DNA from: Micromonospora pisi
GTDB lineage: Bacteria > Actinomycetota > Actinomycetes > Mycobacteriales > Micromonosporaceae
Length of the DNA stretch: 64,000 nucleotides
Direction of reading: 5' to 3'
NCBI RefSeq assembly: GCF_003633685.1
Contig: NZ_RBKT01000001.1
Span: forward strand, 8,556,001 to 8,620,000
Shown here: piece by piece, positions 17,337 to 26,267 of the stretch
Layout of the letters: each line of letters starts with the position of its first letter
Numbering within the stretch: the first letter of the stretch is position 1
Notes under the pieces: generated by a model
The model's database searches: none
The model's input: the letters and a program-made list of their open reading frames with translations, nothing else
What the model was told of the DNA's origin: nothing
Position numbers and translations under genes: made by a program

Positions 17337-18422
17337 GTGGCTACCACCCCGACCCCGCCTCGTGACCGGCCGGCCGGCTCCAAGCTGGAGCGGCGCGTCG
17401 TCGCCGCAGCGCAGGCAGCTCTGACCCGCCACCGGTACGTCACGCCGCTGGCCCTGCTCAGTGCGCTCGGTTGGCTTCCCGGCGACGTGGTCGACCGGTG
17501 GCGCCAGGGCCGCATCCCGGAGTTGGAGCGGGGCGCGGCGGTGTCCCCGTCGCGGCTACTCGAGGCGCTGGAGATCTTCGTCCGTTGGGCCCGGGTCGAG
17601 GGGCTGAGCCCGGGTGAGGTCGACTATCTGGCCGCAACCCGGGACCGGCGTCCGTTGCGCTTCACCACCGGCGGCGATCCGGAGGTCGAGCGGGCGTACC
17701 GGACGCACTGGACCTCGGCCGCGATGTCCGAGTCCGCACGGGCGCGGCTGGTCCAGCGGCAGAGCGCCCCGCCTGACCTGGTGGTGCATGCGGCGGTCAC
17801 CCCGTGGACCTGTGTCGAGTGCGGGGACACGGGTGACCTGCTGGTTTTCGAGGACCCGCAGACTCTCTGCCTGACCTGCGCCGACCTGGACCATCTGGTC
17901 TTCCTGCCGGCCGGGGACGCGACGATGACCCGACGGGCCAAGAAGGCCAGCACCCTCTCCGCCGTGGTGTTGCGGTTCAACCGGACGCGCAAACGGTACG
18001 ACCGGTTGGGGTTGTTGGTGGAGCCGGCGGGGCTGGACTACGCCGAGCGGCAGTGTCTGGGTGACGAGGCGGCGCGGTTGCGCCGCCGTGAGCGAGACCG
18101 GGAGCGTCGGGCTGATCAGGATGTGGCGTTGATGGCTCGGATGGCGGAGGAGATCCTTCGGCTCTTTCCGGGCTGTCCGGCGCCCCGGGCCGAGGCGATC
18201 GCCGGGCACACCGGGCTGCGCGGCAGTGGCCGGGTCGGGCGCTCCGCGGCCGGCCGCGCCGTGGACCAGGACGCGATGACCCGCGCGGTGATCGCCTCGA
18301 TCCGACACGAGGACACCGGGTACGACCACCTGCTGATGGCTGGCGTCCCGCGCGCCGAGGCGCGAGAGCGCATCCGGACCGACATCGATCGTGTCCTCGC
18401 CGCCTGGCGCTCCGGCCCCTGA
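17337..18422 (+). CDS. DUF2293 domain protein with zinc-ribbon motif
   Basis: The 361-residue protein has a helical N-terminus (SKLERRVVAAAQAALTRHRYVTPLALLSALGWLP) and a central Cys4 knuckle (CVECGDTGD, then CLTC). A basic coiled stretch RLRRRERDRERRADQD follows, then a C-terminal DUF2293 domain (FPGCPAPRAEAIAGHTG, then IRHEDTGYDHLLMAG). Function is unknown; the zinc knuckle and basic helix suggest nucleic-acid binding. I chose GTG at 17337 (ATTPTPPRDRPAGSKLERR). The frame is open to 17160, so the start is uncertain, and no clear ribosome-binding site supports either. Confidence 0.75.
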   Translation: MATTPTPPRDRPAGSKLERRVVAAAQAALTRHRYVTPLALLSALGWLPGDVVDRWRQGRIPELERGAAVSPSRLLEALEIFVRWARVEGLSPGEVDYLAATRDRRPLRFTTGGDPEVERAYRTHWTSAAMSESARARLVQRQSAPPDLVVHAAVTPWTCVECGDTGDLLVFEDPQTLCLTCADLDHLVFLPAGDATMTRRAKKASTLSAVVLRFNRTRKRYDRLGLLVEPAGLDYAERQCLGDEAARLRRRERDRERRADQDVALMARMAEEILRLFPGCPAPRAEAIAGHTGLRGSGRVGRSAAGRAVDQDAMTRAVIASIRHEDTGYDHLLMAGVPRAEARERIRTDIDRVLAAWRSGP

Positions 18423-18569
18423 CAGCTGCCGGGCTGTCTCGTGCCGCGGCGGCTGTCCGCGAGGTCGAGCTGGGCGATTATCCTGCGCGTACCACCAGTC
18501 GGCTACGGCGCACATCGAGTCCCGTGTTCATCAATCTGGGTTGTCGCACCTGCTTTGTGAGCTGCGAGA

Positions 18570-19211
18570 TCAGCTTGGGGAACGTTCACCGTGGTGAGCC
18601 GGGCGGCGGTAGACGCCGTACCACCAGGTCAGTGCAAGTTCGCGGGCGAACGCACCGTCGGCGTGAGGATCTCCGGCGGTGACGTGGTCGACGAGGGCCC
18701 GTTCGCCGCCCATGACCACCAACCGGGTAGCGCTCACCGGGTCCAGATCGGCGGGGGTGCGGCCCGCGTCCTGCTCCGCGCGGAGCACCGCGATCGTCCA
18801 GTCCGTGAACTGGTTGAGTTCCTGACTCCAGAAGTCACGCACGGTGGCGTCGTAGGTGGCGACCTCGGTGAGTGCCCGTCGTACCGCGGCGTGTTCCCGA
18901 TAGACCTTCACTACCTGCAAGAAGGCGTCCGCGAGACGTTCGACGCCCTCCGATGGCTTCCATGCCGAGGTGACGTCGAAGGACGAGGTCATGAGCTCGG
19001 TCGCCAGTCGCACGAGCAGGTCGATCTTGTCGCGGAAGTGGCTGTAGAAGGTCGAGCGGGCGACGCCGGCCTCGGTGCAGACCTGTTGCACGCCGAGCTC
19101 GGTGAAGTTCGCACCGTTGACCAGGAGGCGCTGCGTCGCGGCCAGGATGTCCGTTTCGGCCGAGGTGGGCCGGCCGACATTCGCGGTGCGTCGTCGAGTG
19201 ATCGAAGGCAT
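18570..19211 (-). CDS. TetR-family repressor
   Basis: The 213-residue protein has an N-terminal TetR helix-turn-helix (FTELGVQQVCTEAGVARSTFYSHFRDK) after a basic lead, and a helical ligand-binding C-terminus. It is divergent from the aldo-keto reductase gene across 160 bp that contain a perfect 19-bp palindrome. It therefore probably represses the reductase and itself. The inducer is unknown. Confidence 0.92.
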   Translation of the reverse strand: MPSITRRRTANVGRPTSAETDILAATQRLLVNGANFTELGVQQVCTEAGVARSTFYSHFRDKIDLLVRLATELMTSSFDVTSAWKPSEGVERLADAFLQVVKVYREHAAVRRALTEVATYDATVRDFWSQELNQFTDWTIAVLRAEQDAGRTPADLDPVSATRLVVMGGERALVDHVTAGDPHADGAFARELALTWWYGVYRRPAHHGERSPS

Positions 19212-19283
19212 GTCCGGGTCCTAGGTAGTAGCTCGGTAGCGCACGTCACATTACACCTCGTCCGGACAGCGTGTAGCGTAATT

Positions 19284-19302
19284 TCCGGACACGGTGTCCG
19301 GA
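19284..19302. promoter_or_regulatory. Operator palindrome of the TetR / aldo-keto reductase pair
   Basis: The sequence TCCGGACACGGTGTCCGGA is a perfect 19-bp palindrome around one central base. A second half-site TCCGGACA lies at 19261. It sits 70 bp upstream of the reductase start, in the divergent promoter region. Confidence 0.7.
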
Positions 19303-19371
19303 CGTCACGGACGGGCGGGCGTGAGGCGCCCACTCGCTCGCCGTACGCATTTGTTACCGAAGGAGTCGCTG

Positions 19372-20412
19372 GTGAAATACCGTCTGCTGGGACGTACCGG
19401 GGTCTGGGTCTCTGAGATCTCCCTGGGCGCGATGACCTTCGGCGGCACGGAGCACCCGGTGTACCGCACCCATGGGGCGCTCGGGCAGGAGGAAGTGGAT
19501 CGCCTTGTCGGCACGGCACTCGACGCCGGGATCAACTTCTTCGACACCGCCGACGTCTACGCCGATGGCGAGAGCGAGGAGTTGCTCGGTCGGGCCGTCG
19601 GACGGCACCGGCGGGACGTGCTGCTCGCCACGAAGCTGATCGCTCCGGTCGGGCCGGGCCCCAACGACCAGGGGCTTTCCCGTCTGCACGTGATGCGGGC
19701 ACTGGAGGACAGCCTGCGCCGACTGGGGACCGATTACATCGATCTGTATCAGATCCACAACTACGACCACGTGACGCCGATCGAGGAGACGCTGAGCGCG
19801 CTCGACGACGCGGTACGCCAGGGCAAGGTGCGCTACATCGGCTGTTCCAACCTCGCCGCCTGGCAGATCAGCAAGGCACTGGGCATCTCCGCGCTGCACA
19901 ACCAGGCGAAGTTCGTCGCCAACCAGACGCACTACTCGCTGGTGTCGCGAGACGCCGAACGTGACCTCGTGCCCCTGGCCGAGGACGCGGGACTGAGCCT
20001 GACCGTGTGGCAACCCCTTGCCGGCGGATTCCTCACGGGCAAGTTCGACCGTGGCGGCGTGACCACCGAACAAGACTCCCGCCGAGCCCGGAACGGTTTC
20101 GACTTCGTACCGTTCGACGAGGAGAAAGGCTTCAAGGTCCTCGACGTGCTGCGGACCGTCGCCGCTCGACACGAGGTGAGCCCCGCCCGGGTCGCACTCG
20201 CCTGGTTGCTCGCCCAGCGCGGCGTCACCAGTGTCATCGTCGGCGCTCGGAAGCTGGACCAGCTCACGGACAACATCGCGGCCAGCGACCTGACCCTCAC
20301 CGAGCAGGATCTCGCCGAACTCGACGAGGTCAGCCGACAGCCGGTCGCCTACCCGAACTGGATCCAGGACTGGTTCGCTCCAACCCGGATTCCGGCTGGC
20401 AACTCGGCCTGA
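19372..20412 (+). CDS. Aldo/keto reductase
   Basis: A 346-residue NADPH-dependent oxidoreductase of the AKR superfamily. The GTG start (VKYRLLGRTG) follows AAGGAG with 8-bp spacing. Conserved features are FFDTADVYADGESEELLG (catalytic Asp and Tyr), LLATKL (Lys), YIDLYQIHNYD (His), and the C-terminal cofactor segment SVIVGARKLDQLTDNIAA. It reduces aldehydes or ketones; the substrate is not predictable. The divergent TetR gene and palindrome suggest induction by an electrophile or xenobiotic. A bulged hairpin follows as terminator. Confidence 0.93.
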   Translation: MKYRLLGRTGVWVSEISLGAMTFGGTEHPVYRTHGALGQEEVDRLVGTALDAGINFFDTADVYADGESEELLGRAVGRHRRDVLLATKLIAPVGPGPNDQGLSRLHVMRALEDSLRRLGTDYIDLYQIHNYDHVTPIEETLSALDDAVRQGKVRYIGCSNLAAWQISKALGISALHNQAKFVANQTHYSLVSRDAERDLVPLAEDAGLSLTVWQPLAGGFLTGKFDRGGVTTEQDSRRARNGFDFVPFDEEKGFKVLDVLRTVAARHEVSPARVALAWLLAQRGVTSVIVGARKLDQLTDNIAASDLTLTEQDLAELDEVSRQPVAYPNWIQDWFAPTRIPAGNSA

Positions 20413-20423
20413 AGCGGCGCCTC

Positions 20424-20466
20424 GGGTGCCTGGGCCGGGCTGGGGGGACAGTCCGGCCCGGCACCC
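20424..20466 (+). terminator. Terminator after the aldo/keto reductase
   Basis: GGGTGCC and GGGCCGG (with one bulged T between) pair with CCGGCCC and GGCACCC, forming a 14-bp stem just after the stop codon. Confidence 0.6.
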
Positions 20467-20495
20467 GCCTGATCTCACTGCGAGATGCTTACGGG

Positions 20496-20930
20496 TCAGG
20501 CGGGTCGGCGAGCCAGTTCCCGGCGCAGGTGAGTGGGACCTGGCGCCAGCAGCGAGACGTCTGCGGTGATCGCCTGCCCGGAGTGCGCCGGCGTCACCTC
20601 GAGTTTCCACCGTAAGTATCGGCGGTAGACGCAGGCATGGGCGATCTCGGACCATGCCGGGTTGATCGGGTCGCCCCCGGAGACGGACAGACTCAGGCCC
20701 TGCGTCGACGTCCTCACCCATGTGGGTCGCATGCCAGGGGTCACAAATGCGACGAATGCGGCAACGAGCCCGCCGGTGATGACAGCCTGGAGCAGCTGGC
20801 CCCACCACGGGCCGGGTGGGCCGTCGTCAACGAGCAACCAGGACACCAGCGGGCTGACAAAAAGCCAGACCGGAACGAAGACCACCAGTACCCGGTAGAA
20901 CAGGCGTGTCCGCGAGGTAGAGAACTCCAC
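20496..20930 (-). CDS. Small membrane protein of unknown function
   Basis: The 144-residue protein has two predicted membrane helices (LVVFVPVWLFVSPLVSWLLV and LLQAVITGGLVAAFVAFVTPG). A cytoplasmic tail of about 75 residues follows (LSLSVSGGDPINPAW..W.LEVTPAHSG), reminiscent of PH-like membrane protein tails. I do not recognise a named family. It is followed on the other side by a G10 homopolymer (21003-21012) before the AraC gene. Confidence 0.6.
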   Translation of the reverse strand: MEFSTSRTRLFYRVLVVFVPVWLFVSPLVSWLLVDDGPPGPWWGQLLQAVITGGLVAAFVAFVTPGMRPTWVRTSTQGLSLSVSGGDPINPAWSEIAHACVYRRYLRWKLEVTPAHSGQAITADVSLLAPGPTHLRRELARRPA

Positions 20931-21038
20931 TCAGGACGCTCTACCCACGGTCGGTGACGCCGACACCCTGTCTATACCGTCCTGCTTCCTGATACTGCCC
21001 TCGGGGGGGGGGCGATCACCGGCCGCACCTGTCCGAGG

Positions 21039-22052
21039 TCAGTCGTGTCCATCCGAGCTGGTCTCCGCGATCTCCAGCAGTGTGACCGGCGCCTGTCGAA
21101 ACGTCCGGTCGGTGTCCGTGAGGAGGCGCCATTCTGACGGGGTGCACCCGTACCGCTGCTTGAACGCGCGGGAGAACGAGGAGTGGTCGGGGTATCCGGA
21201 CCTTCGGGCTATTGCCGCGACCGACACCAACGCGTTGGCGGGGTTGGCCAGCGCTCGAGCTGCCCGACTGAGCCGTTCTGTTCGGATCCACTCGCCGAGT
21301 GCAACGTTCATCCCTGCGAGCACCGCGTACAGGTAGCGTTTCGAGATACCGAAATGGGCGGCCAGCTTGTCGGCGCTCAGCTCCGGGTCTCCTGCGTGAC
21401 TGCGTAGGTACAGCATGATCCGCATGCCCAAGGTCCGGCTGAGCGGTTGTCGGCTGAGGGACTCGTCGCCACCGGCGCTCGCCAGCAGTGCGCGGAGCAG
21501 GTCGATCGTGGGGTGCGCGAGTGACGCCGCATGCGCCTGGGACAGTTCGGGGAGCCCGGCCAGCTCGGTCAGGTACCTGTTGACGAGAGGCCCGAGTGGG
21601 CTGTCACCGATATTGCGGACCATTACGTCGCGGAGGAACAGGTAAGGCAGGCCCAGCTCCTCGATCGTCGCGGTTACGGACCAGGCCCGGGTCGGCTCGT
21701 CTGCCTGGAGTCTCATGGCGTCCCCACTCCAGTACGGCACCATCGACCCTGACCGTTGGCGGTTCACCCGACCGTTCTGCTCGATCATGTACGGTCCGGA
21801 CGAGACGGTCAGGATCAGTCGTGGCAGGGGATCTTTCCGCGCGAGCGTCGCCGACCGGAAACCGTGGAAGTTGTCCAGGGCCGTCTGGGTGACGTTGATG
21901 CCTGCGAAGTAACGGTCCAGGTGCTGGAACCTGACCGGGCGGCCACGGTCGGCCGGTCGCGCCCGAAACGGCACCGAGCAGTTGCGGGCCGCCTCGTCGA
22001 GGACTTCGACCCGGGACGACGGCTCGCCGTCGGTCAGGTTGAAATAGCGCAT
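21039..22052 (-). CDS. AraC-family transcriptional regulator
   Basis: The 337-residue protein has an AraC-binding-like N-terminal domain (YFNLTDGEPSSRVEVLDE to about residue 200). The C-terminal double helix-turn-helix has LSADKLAAHFGISKRYLYAVL and SVAAIARRSGYPDHSSFSRAFKQRYGCTPSEWR. It activates or represses genes in response to an unknown effector. Just upstream lies a decayed SDR gene on the same strand. An SDR next to an AraC regulator is a common functional pair, so its regulatory target may have been lost. Confidence 0.92.
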   Translation of the reverse strand: MRYFNLTDGEPSSRVEVLDEAARNCSVPFRARPADRGRPVRFQHLDRYFAGINVTQTALDNFHGFRSATLARKDPLPRLILTVSSGPYMIEQNGRVNRQRSGSMVPYWSGDAMRLQADEPTRAWSVTATIEELGLPYLFLRDVMVRNIGDSPLGPLVNRYLTELAGLPELSQAHAASLAHPTIDLLRALLASAGGDESLSRQPLSRTLGMRIMLYLRSHAGDPELSADKLAAHFGISKRYLYAVLAGMNVALGEWIRTERLSRAARALANPANALVSVAAIARRSGYPDHSSFSRAFKQRYGCTPSEWRLLTDTDRTFRQAPVTLLEIAETSSDGHD

Positions 22053-22094
22053 CTTGAGTCCTCCGATCGCCGGTTAGGGCGATACGAGCTCGGG

Positions 22095-22447
22095 TTACAT
22101 GCCCGGAATCGGCACCGACAGCTTTGCCTTGAGCTGTTCGCCGTACGTGTCGGCCATGATTTTGTAGTCCCGGGCGGCGACCCCCGCCCGTGCCCGGTCC
22201 ACGATCGTGGCCGGCCCTGGGTCGGCCTCGCGCAGGCCGAGCACCCAACCGGCGACGTGGACGCCCGCCGGGGCAAGCTCCACCCGCACAGCGTTGGTCG
22301 CCGGTAAGAGAGCGGCAGGTCGTCGTTGTTCAGCAGAATCGTGGCATCGGAGGCCCCGACCCTGGCCCGCGCGACGGTAGCGGGGAGCTCACCGAGGTCC
22401 GACGACGCGTCGGTGACGAAGCCAACTTCCGATTCGGAGACGGACAT
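22095..22447 (-). pseudogene. Decayed short-chain dehydrogenase (SDR)
   Basis: The 5' part in one frame reads MSVSESEVGFVTDASSDLGE, an eroded form of the SDR nucleotide-binding motif (VTGASSGIG). An ILLNND segment resembling ILVNNA follows much too soon. Near 22300 the frame shifts and a second frame supplies an SDR C-terminal half (RVELAPAGVHVAGWVLGL, ADTYGEQLKAKLS). Only about 115 of the usual 240-290 codons remain, and catalytic Ser, Tyr and Lys are gone. It is a remnant with at least one internal deletion and one frameshift. Confidence 0.65.
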
Positions 22448-22643
22448 GGCCCTGCCCTCCTCTGCGCGTACGCGAAGGGTAGCGCCGTGCCTGGTCGAAA
22501 CGGTTAAGCGTGACGTGGTCCTGCGATGTGCGCGTGCTCATGGTTGGCTGAGCAGCTCGTTCGGTGACCAGTGCACCAGGTGCACAGCAAGATGCACGTC
22601 GGGTGAAGGCGCCACACCGGGTGCCACGCCTATGGTTCGGTTC

Positions 22644-23462
22644 ATGACTCCCGACACCATCGTGCTGGTGCACGGTTTCTGGGTGACGCCCCGCAGCTGG
22701 GAACACTGGATCACGCACTACGAGCAGAAGGGGTTCCGGGTCATCGCGCCCGGATACCCCGGGTTCGAGGTCGAGGTCGAGGCCCTCAACGCCAACCCGG
22801 ACGTCATCACCGCCGTCACCGTTCCCGCCATTATTGACAAGCTCGAAAAGATCTTGTCGGGCCTGGACCAGCAACCGATCATCATGGGGCACTCTGCCGG
22901 CGGAGCGTTCACGCAGATCCTGCTCGACCACGGCTACGGCGCCGCTGGTGTCGCACTCAACTCCGCACCCACCGAGGGCGTACGGGTGGTGCCGCTGTCG
23001 CAGGTGAAGTCGACGTTCCCGGTGCTGAAGTCACCGGCGAACCGGCACAAGGCCGTTGGCCTCACGTTGGAGGAGTGGACGTACGCCTTCACCAACACCT
23101 TCACCCCGGAAGAGTCCATGGCGTTGTACGAGCGCTACCACATCCCCGCGAACGGCAGCATCCTGTGGGGGAGTGTGCTGGCCAACTTCCAACCCGGCCA
23201 CCAGGACACCTGGGTCGACTACCACAACGACAACCGGGCCCCGTTGCTGTTCGTCTCCGGCAGCGAGGATCACATCATGCCGCCGGCCATCCAGCAGTCC
23301 AACCACAAGCACTACAAATCCAACACCGTCACCGAGATCCGCGAGTACCCCGGGTACGCCCACCTGCTGCCGGCGCAGAGCGGCTGGGAAGCCATCGCAG
23401 ACGAGGTCCTCGACTGGGCGCTGAGTCACGCCCGGACCGGCCCCGTGCCGACCACCGGATGA
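22644..23462 (+). CDS. Alpha/beta hydrolase
   Basis: The 272-residue protein has the oxyanion segment LVHGFW, a nucleophile elbow GHSAGG, an acid in FVSGSEDHIMP and the catalytic His in YPGYAHLLP. The start MTPDTIVLVHG is preferred over upstream in-frame starts because the fold begins there. It is probably an esterase or a related hydrolase of small substrates. Its stop overlaps the next start (ATGA), so it forms a two-gene operon with the MBL-fold hydrolase. Confidence 0.9.
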   Translation: MTPDTIVLVHGFWVTPRSWEHWITHYEQKGFRVIAPGYPGFEVEVEALNANPDVITAVTVPAIIDKLEKILSGLDQQPIIMGHSAGGAFTQILLDHGYGAAGVALNSAPTEGVRVVPLSQVKSTFPVLKSPANRHKAVGLTLEEWTYAFTNTFTPEESMALYERYHIPANGSILWGSVLANFQPGHQDTWVDYHNDNRAPLLFVSGSEDHIMPPAIQQSNHKHYKSNTVTEIREYPGYAHLLPAQSGWEAIADEVLDWALSHARTGPVPTTG

Positions 23463-24211
23463 CCGAGGTCCGGATCACACACATCGGCGGGCCGACCACG
23501 CTGCTCGAACTGGGCGGGGTGCGGCTGCTGGTCGACCCGACCTTCGACACCCCCGGTCGGCGGTACCCGTTCGGCTGGGGCACGTCCTCCCGGAAAACCG
23601 CCGGCCCGGCGGTCCCGCCCACCGAACTCGGACCGCTGAACGCCGTACTGCTCACGCACGATCAGCACGCCGACAACCTCGACGACGCCGGCCGCGCGCT
23701 GCTGCCCACGGTTCCCGTGGTGCTCACCACCGTGGCTGGCGCGCGGCGGCTCGGCGGCAACGCCGTCGGCCTCGCTCCGTTCGAGACCGCGAACGTCGGC
23801 AACCTCACGGTCACCGCCACGCCGTCGCGGCACGGTCCGGCGTGGGCCGTTCCGCTGGTCGGGCCGACAACCGGCTTCGCACTGCGATCGGCAGATGCGG
23901 CGGAGGTAGTGTGGATCTCCGGAGACACGGTCCTCTATCCGGGGGTGCTGGAGGTCGCGGAGCGGTTCGCCGTCGGCACCGCGATCCTGCACCTCGGCAA
24001 GGTGCAGTTCGGCCTCACCGGGCCGACCCGGTTCACCATGACCGGCCGGGACGCGGCTCGACTGTGCCAGCGGATCATGCCGCGCCGGATCGTCCCCGTG
24101 CACTACGAGGGCTGGTCACACTTCCACGAGGGCCGGGCTGAGATCACCGCGGCGTTTCCTCAGGAGAGGCTGACCTGGCTCACTCCCGGAGTCCCGGCCC
24201 TGTTGACCTAG
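23459..24211 (+). CDS. MBL-fold metallohydrolase (UlaG-like)
   Basis: The 250-residue protein has a metallo-beta-lactamase fold: an N-terminal strand pair (TLLELGGVRLLVDPTFDTPG), the motif LLTHDQHADNLDD, VWISGDTVLYPG, and the C-terminal HYEGWSHF. The metal motif is a variant (DQHADN rather than HxHxDH), as in the lactonase-like UlaG branch. The ATG overlaps the hydrolase stop by 4 bp (ATGA), implying translational coupling and related substrates. Confidence 0.9.
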   Translation: MTEVRITHIGGPTTLLELGGVRLLVDPTFDTPGRRYPFGWGTSSRKTAGPAVPPTELGPLNAVLLTHDQHADNLDDAGRALLPTVPVVLTTVAGARRLGGNAVGLAPFETANVGNLTVTATPSRHGPAWAVPLVGPTTGFALRSADAAEVVWISGDTVLYPGVLEVAERFAVGTAILHLGKVQFGLTGPTRFTMTGRDAARLCQRIMPRRIVPVHYEGWSHFHEGRAEITAAFPQERLTWLTPGVPALLT

Positions 24212-24420
24212 CGCCGTGTTCATAAACGTCCACCGGTATGGCGATGGTGTTGTGGATCATCGCCGCAGGTGCGGTCGAGCGACTCCTCACCGGTGGTAGG
24301 GCGGGCCAACCGGCTCTCACGCCGTCGCCACCTGGTCGGTGGTGGCGGCGGGGGGTCGGCGGCGCGCCGGCTGTCGGGCCGGGGCTGTCACCCGGCTTGC
24401 ACTTGCCCTGTCGGTCACGT

Positions 24421-24455
24421 CACCGCAATCGGACGCCATTCGTCCGATTGCGGTG
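24421..24455. promoter_or_regulatory. 35-bp perfect inverted repeat, operator of the TetR gene
   Basis: CACCGCAATCGGACG (24421-24435) is an exact inverted repeat of CGTCCGATTGCGGTG (24441-24455) around CCATT. It ends 10 bp before the TetR start codon. This is an unusually long perfect operator and points to tight autoregulation. Confidence 0.8.
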
Positions 24456-24465
24456 CGCTTCGGGG

Positions 24466-25134
24466 ATGCCTGATCTGGACCCGGGGCCTGGTGTCCGTGC
24501 GGACGCCCGGCGCAACCGACGCCAGCTGATCATCGCGACCCGGGAGGCGATCGCTGCCCGAGGGCTCGACGTCTCGGCTCTGGATATCGCGACGGCGGCG
24601 GGCGTGGGAGTGGGCACGTTGTACCGGCGCTTCGGCACGAAGGAGGCGCTGCTCGACGCGGTGGTGCTCGGCCTTTACGACGAGCTGTGCGACGTCGCAC
24701 GGGATTGCATGGAGCGCGCGGATCCATGGGACGGGCTGGCGGAGTTCGTAATGGAACTGGCTGGCGCGCACCGGGACAGTCGCGGACTGGCCGAGGTCAC
24801 CGCGGAGTGTGAAGGACCACCGTCGCCCGAACTCGCGGAGCGGACCGCCGCACTGCAGGACGCTGTCAAGCGGCTGACCGAGCGGGCGCACGCGGCCGGT
24901 GAGCTGCGTGCGGACGTGACCTGGCAGGACATCCTGATCTGCTCTCGCGCGCCGCTGGACGCCGACCATTGCCTCGGAGTCGACGCAGGACCCGACGGGT
25001 GGCGTCGTGTCGTCACGATCCTGCTCGACGGGATACGCGCCCCGGGCGAACCCTTCTTGCGGGCCCGGCGCCGCAGGTTCACCGGGCGGGATGACCCCCG
25101 CGTCGAGTGGGAAATGGCGCGATGGTGCGGCTGA
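24466..25134 (+). CDS. TetR-family regulator
   Basis: The 222-residue protein has a basic lead (RADARRNRRQLIIATREAI) and a helix-turn-helix (DIATAAGVGVGTLYRRFGTKEALLDAV). The helical C-terminal ligand domain carries the TetR_C pattern (LTERAHAAGELRADVTWQDI). The start at 24466 is chosen because the 35-bp palindrome lies directly upstream. It follows the hydrolase operon by 254 bp on the same strand and may control it or an unlinked gene. Confidence 0.9.
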   Translation: MPDLDPGPGVRADARRNRRQLIIATREAIAARGLDVSALDIATAAGVGVGTLYRRFGTKEALLDAVVLGLYDELCDVARDCMERADPWDGLAEFVMELAGAHRDSRGLAEVTAECEGPPSPELAERTAALQDAVKRLTERAHAAGELRADVTWQDILICSRAPLDADHCLGVDAGPDGWRRVVTILLDGIRAPGEPFLRARRRRFTGRDDPRVEWEMARWCG

Positions 25135-25292
25135 CCAGGCAGGGCTACGCGAGCCAGCAGCCCGGACGAGCTGGCGCTGACCAGGATCGTCTACGACATC
25201 GAGGACCGGACGCGGTCCTTCGAGTTGGTTGCCGAGCATGTCACTGGCGGTCTGCGTAAGAGGTCTGAACAGGAGCTTCACCTACCGGGTCG

Positions 25293-26267
25293 TCAGCCGG
25301 ATCCCAGCAGCCCGCCCAACTCGGCCAGAGCCTTCAGGTTGAGTCCGCACGCCTCCGTCGCGACGTTCCACCCGACCGACCGCAGCATGCCCCGGACCTG
25401 CTTCCCGAACGACTTGCGCTGACTGACCCGAACGACGCGGCCGTCGGCCAGCACATAAGCGGTATCCGTTCGCCCGCCCTTCCAACCGAAGCGCGGATCC
25501 TCCCAGGCAGGCTCCCGGTACGTCGCGCCGTTGACCAGCACCCACGCGGGCGTCCGACTGGTCGTGACCGCGATCCGTCCCCGAATGGGCGAGAATCCCA
25601 TCCTGCCGAGATCCAACGTCTCGGTCGGCTCGACCCCGGCCATCCTCCGCGCGAACCAGTGGCTGATCACCGCCGAGTCCCACGGCACCGGATCGGGGCC
25701 GCGGAACGAGCGCAGGGCTGCCGTCGGGTCCCGGTACTCGCCGACCGTCCCGTCCACGAGTTCCGGGCAGATCCGGTGCAGGTCCGCGTACCGCCAATGC
25801 GATCGTCCAGTAATCCCGGTGTTCGCCGGGCCGACGAGCAGGGAACCGCCGGAGGCGGCGTAGCCGGATGCCCGGTAGACGACACGGGCCGCACGCAGCA
25901 GCCGTTCCGCCGGGTCGGCGATCGCCGAGAGCCCGGCGAGCGGCCCGCCGTGCGCCGAGCCCGCTGCCTCTCGCGCCGCCGTGGTGCGGGTCGTGGACTG
26001 GCGGGGTGCGCTCGTTGACGAGCACTGTTCGCACACGGGCCGCCCGCACGGCCCGCACCGCCCGACCGCATAGCTGCCGCAGGCGCACACCGACGACGCG
26101 GCGCCCGTCGAGGCGTCCTGATAGGTCGTGTCGCACGGCGTCGGTTGAGCGATCAGGGCGACGCCCGTCGGCGTCACCGTCGGCACCTCACGCATCGCGG
26201 TGCCGTGGCACCGGTAGCTGCCAGGGAGATCTCGGTGCGCCAATCGCTGGTCTTGCACACGGGGCAC
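25293..26267 (-). CDS. Cys-rich zinc-binding protein of unknown function (start region may be frameshifted)
   Basis: The 324-residue frame has a Cys cluster CACGSYAVGRCGPCGRPVCEQC (split by Gly/Arg) near residues 61-82, typical of a B-box-like or zinc-ribbon fold. A domain rich in Trp and Tyr and ending WNVATEACGLNLKALAELGGLLG is not recognised. The first 16 residues look unnatural. In the overlapping frame from GTG 26278 the sequence reads VSVSCPVCKTSDWRTEISL, a plausible zinc-ribbon start. That suggests a 1-nt indel near 26230 before SYRCHGTAMREV. Alternatively the protein starts at ATG 26195 (MREVPTVTPTG). Confidence 0.6.
   Translation of the reverse strand: MPRVQDQRLAHRDLPGSYRCHGTAMREVPTVTPTGVALIAQPTPCDTTYQDASTGAASSVCACGSYAVGRCGPCGRPVCEQCSSTSAPRQSTTRTTAAREAAGSAHGGPLAGLSAIADPAERLLRAARVVYRASGYAASGGSLLVGPANTGITGRSHWRYADLHRICPELVDGTVGEYRDPTAALRSFRGPDPVPWDSAVISHWFARRMAGVEPTETLDLGRMGFSPIRGRIAVTTSRTPAWVLVNGATYREPAWEDPRFGWKGGRTDTAYVLADGRVVRVSQRKSFGKQVRGMLRSVGWNVATEACGLNLKALAELGGLLGSG

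Noticed and set aside
21003-21012. Run of ten G residues between a membrane-protein gene and the AraC gene
   Set aside because: It could be phase-variable, but it lies downstream of both genes' ends or outside coding sequence, so no switching effect is supported.
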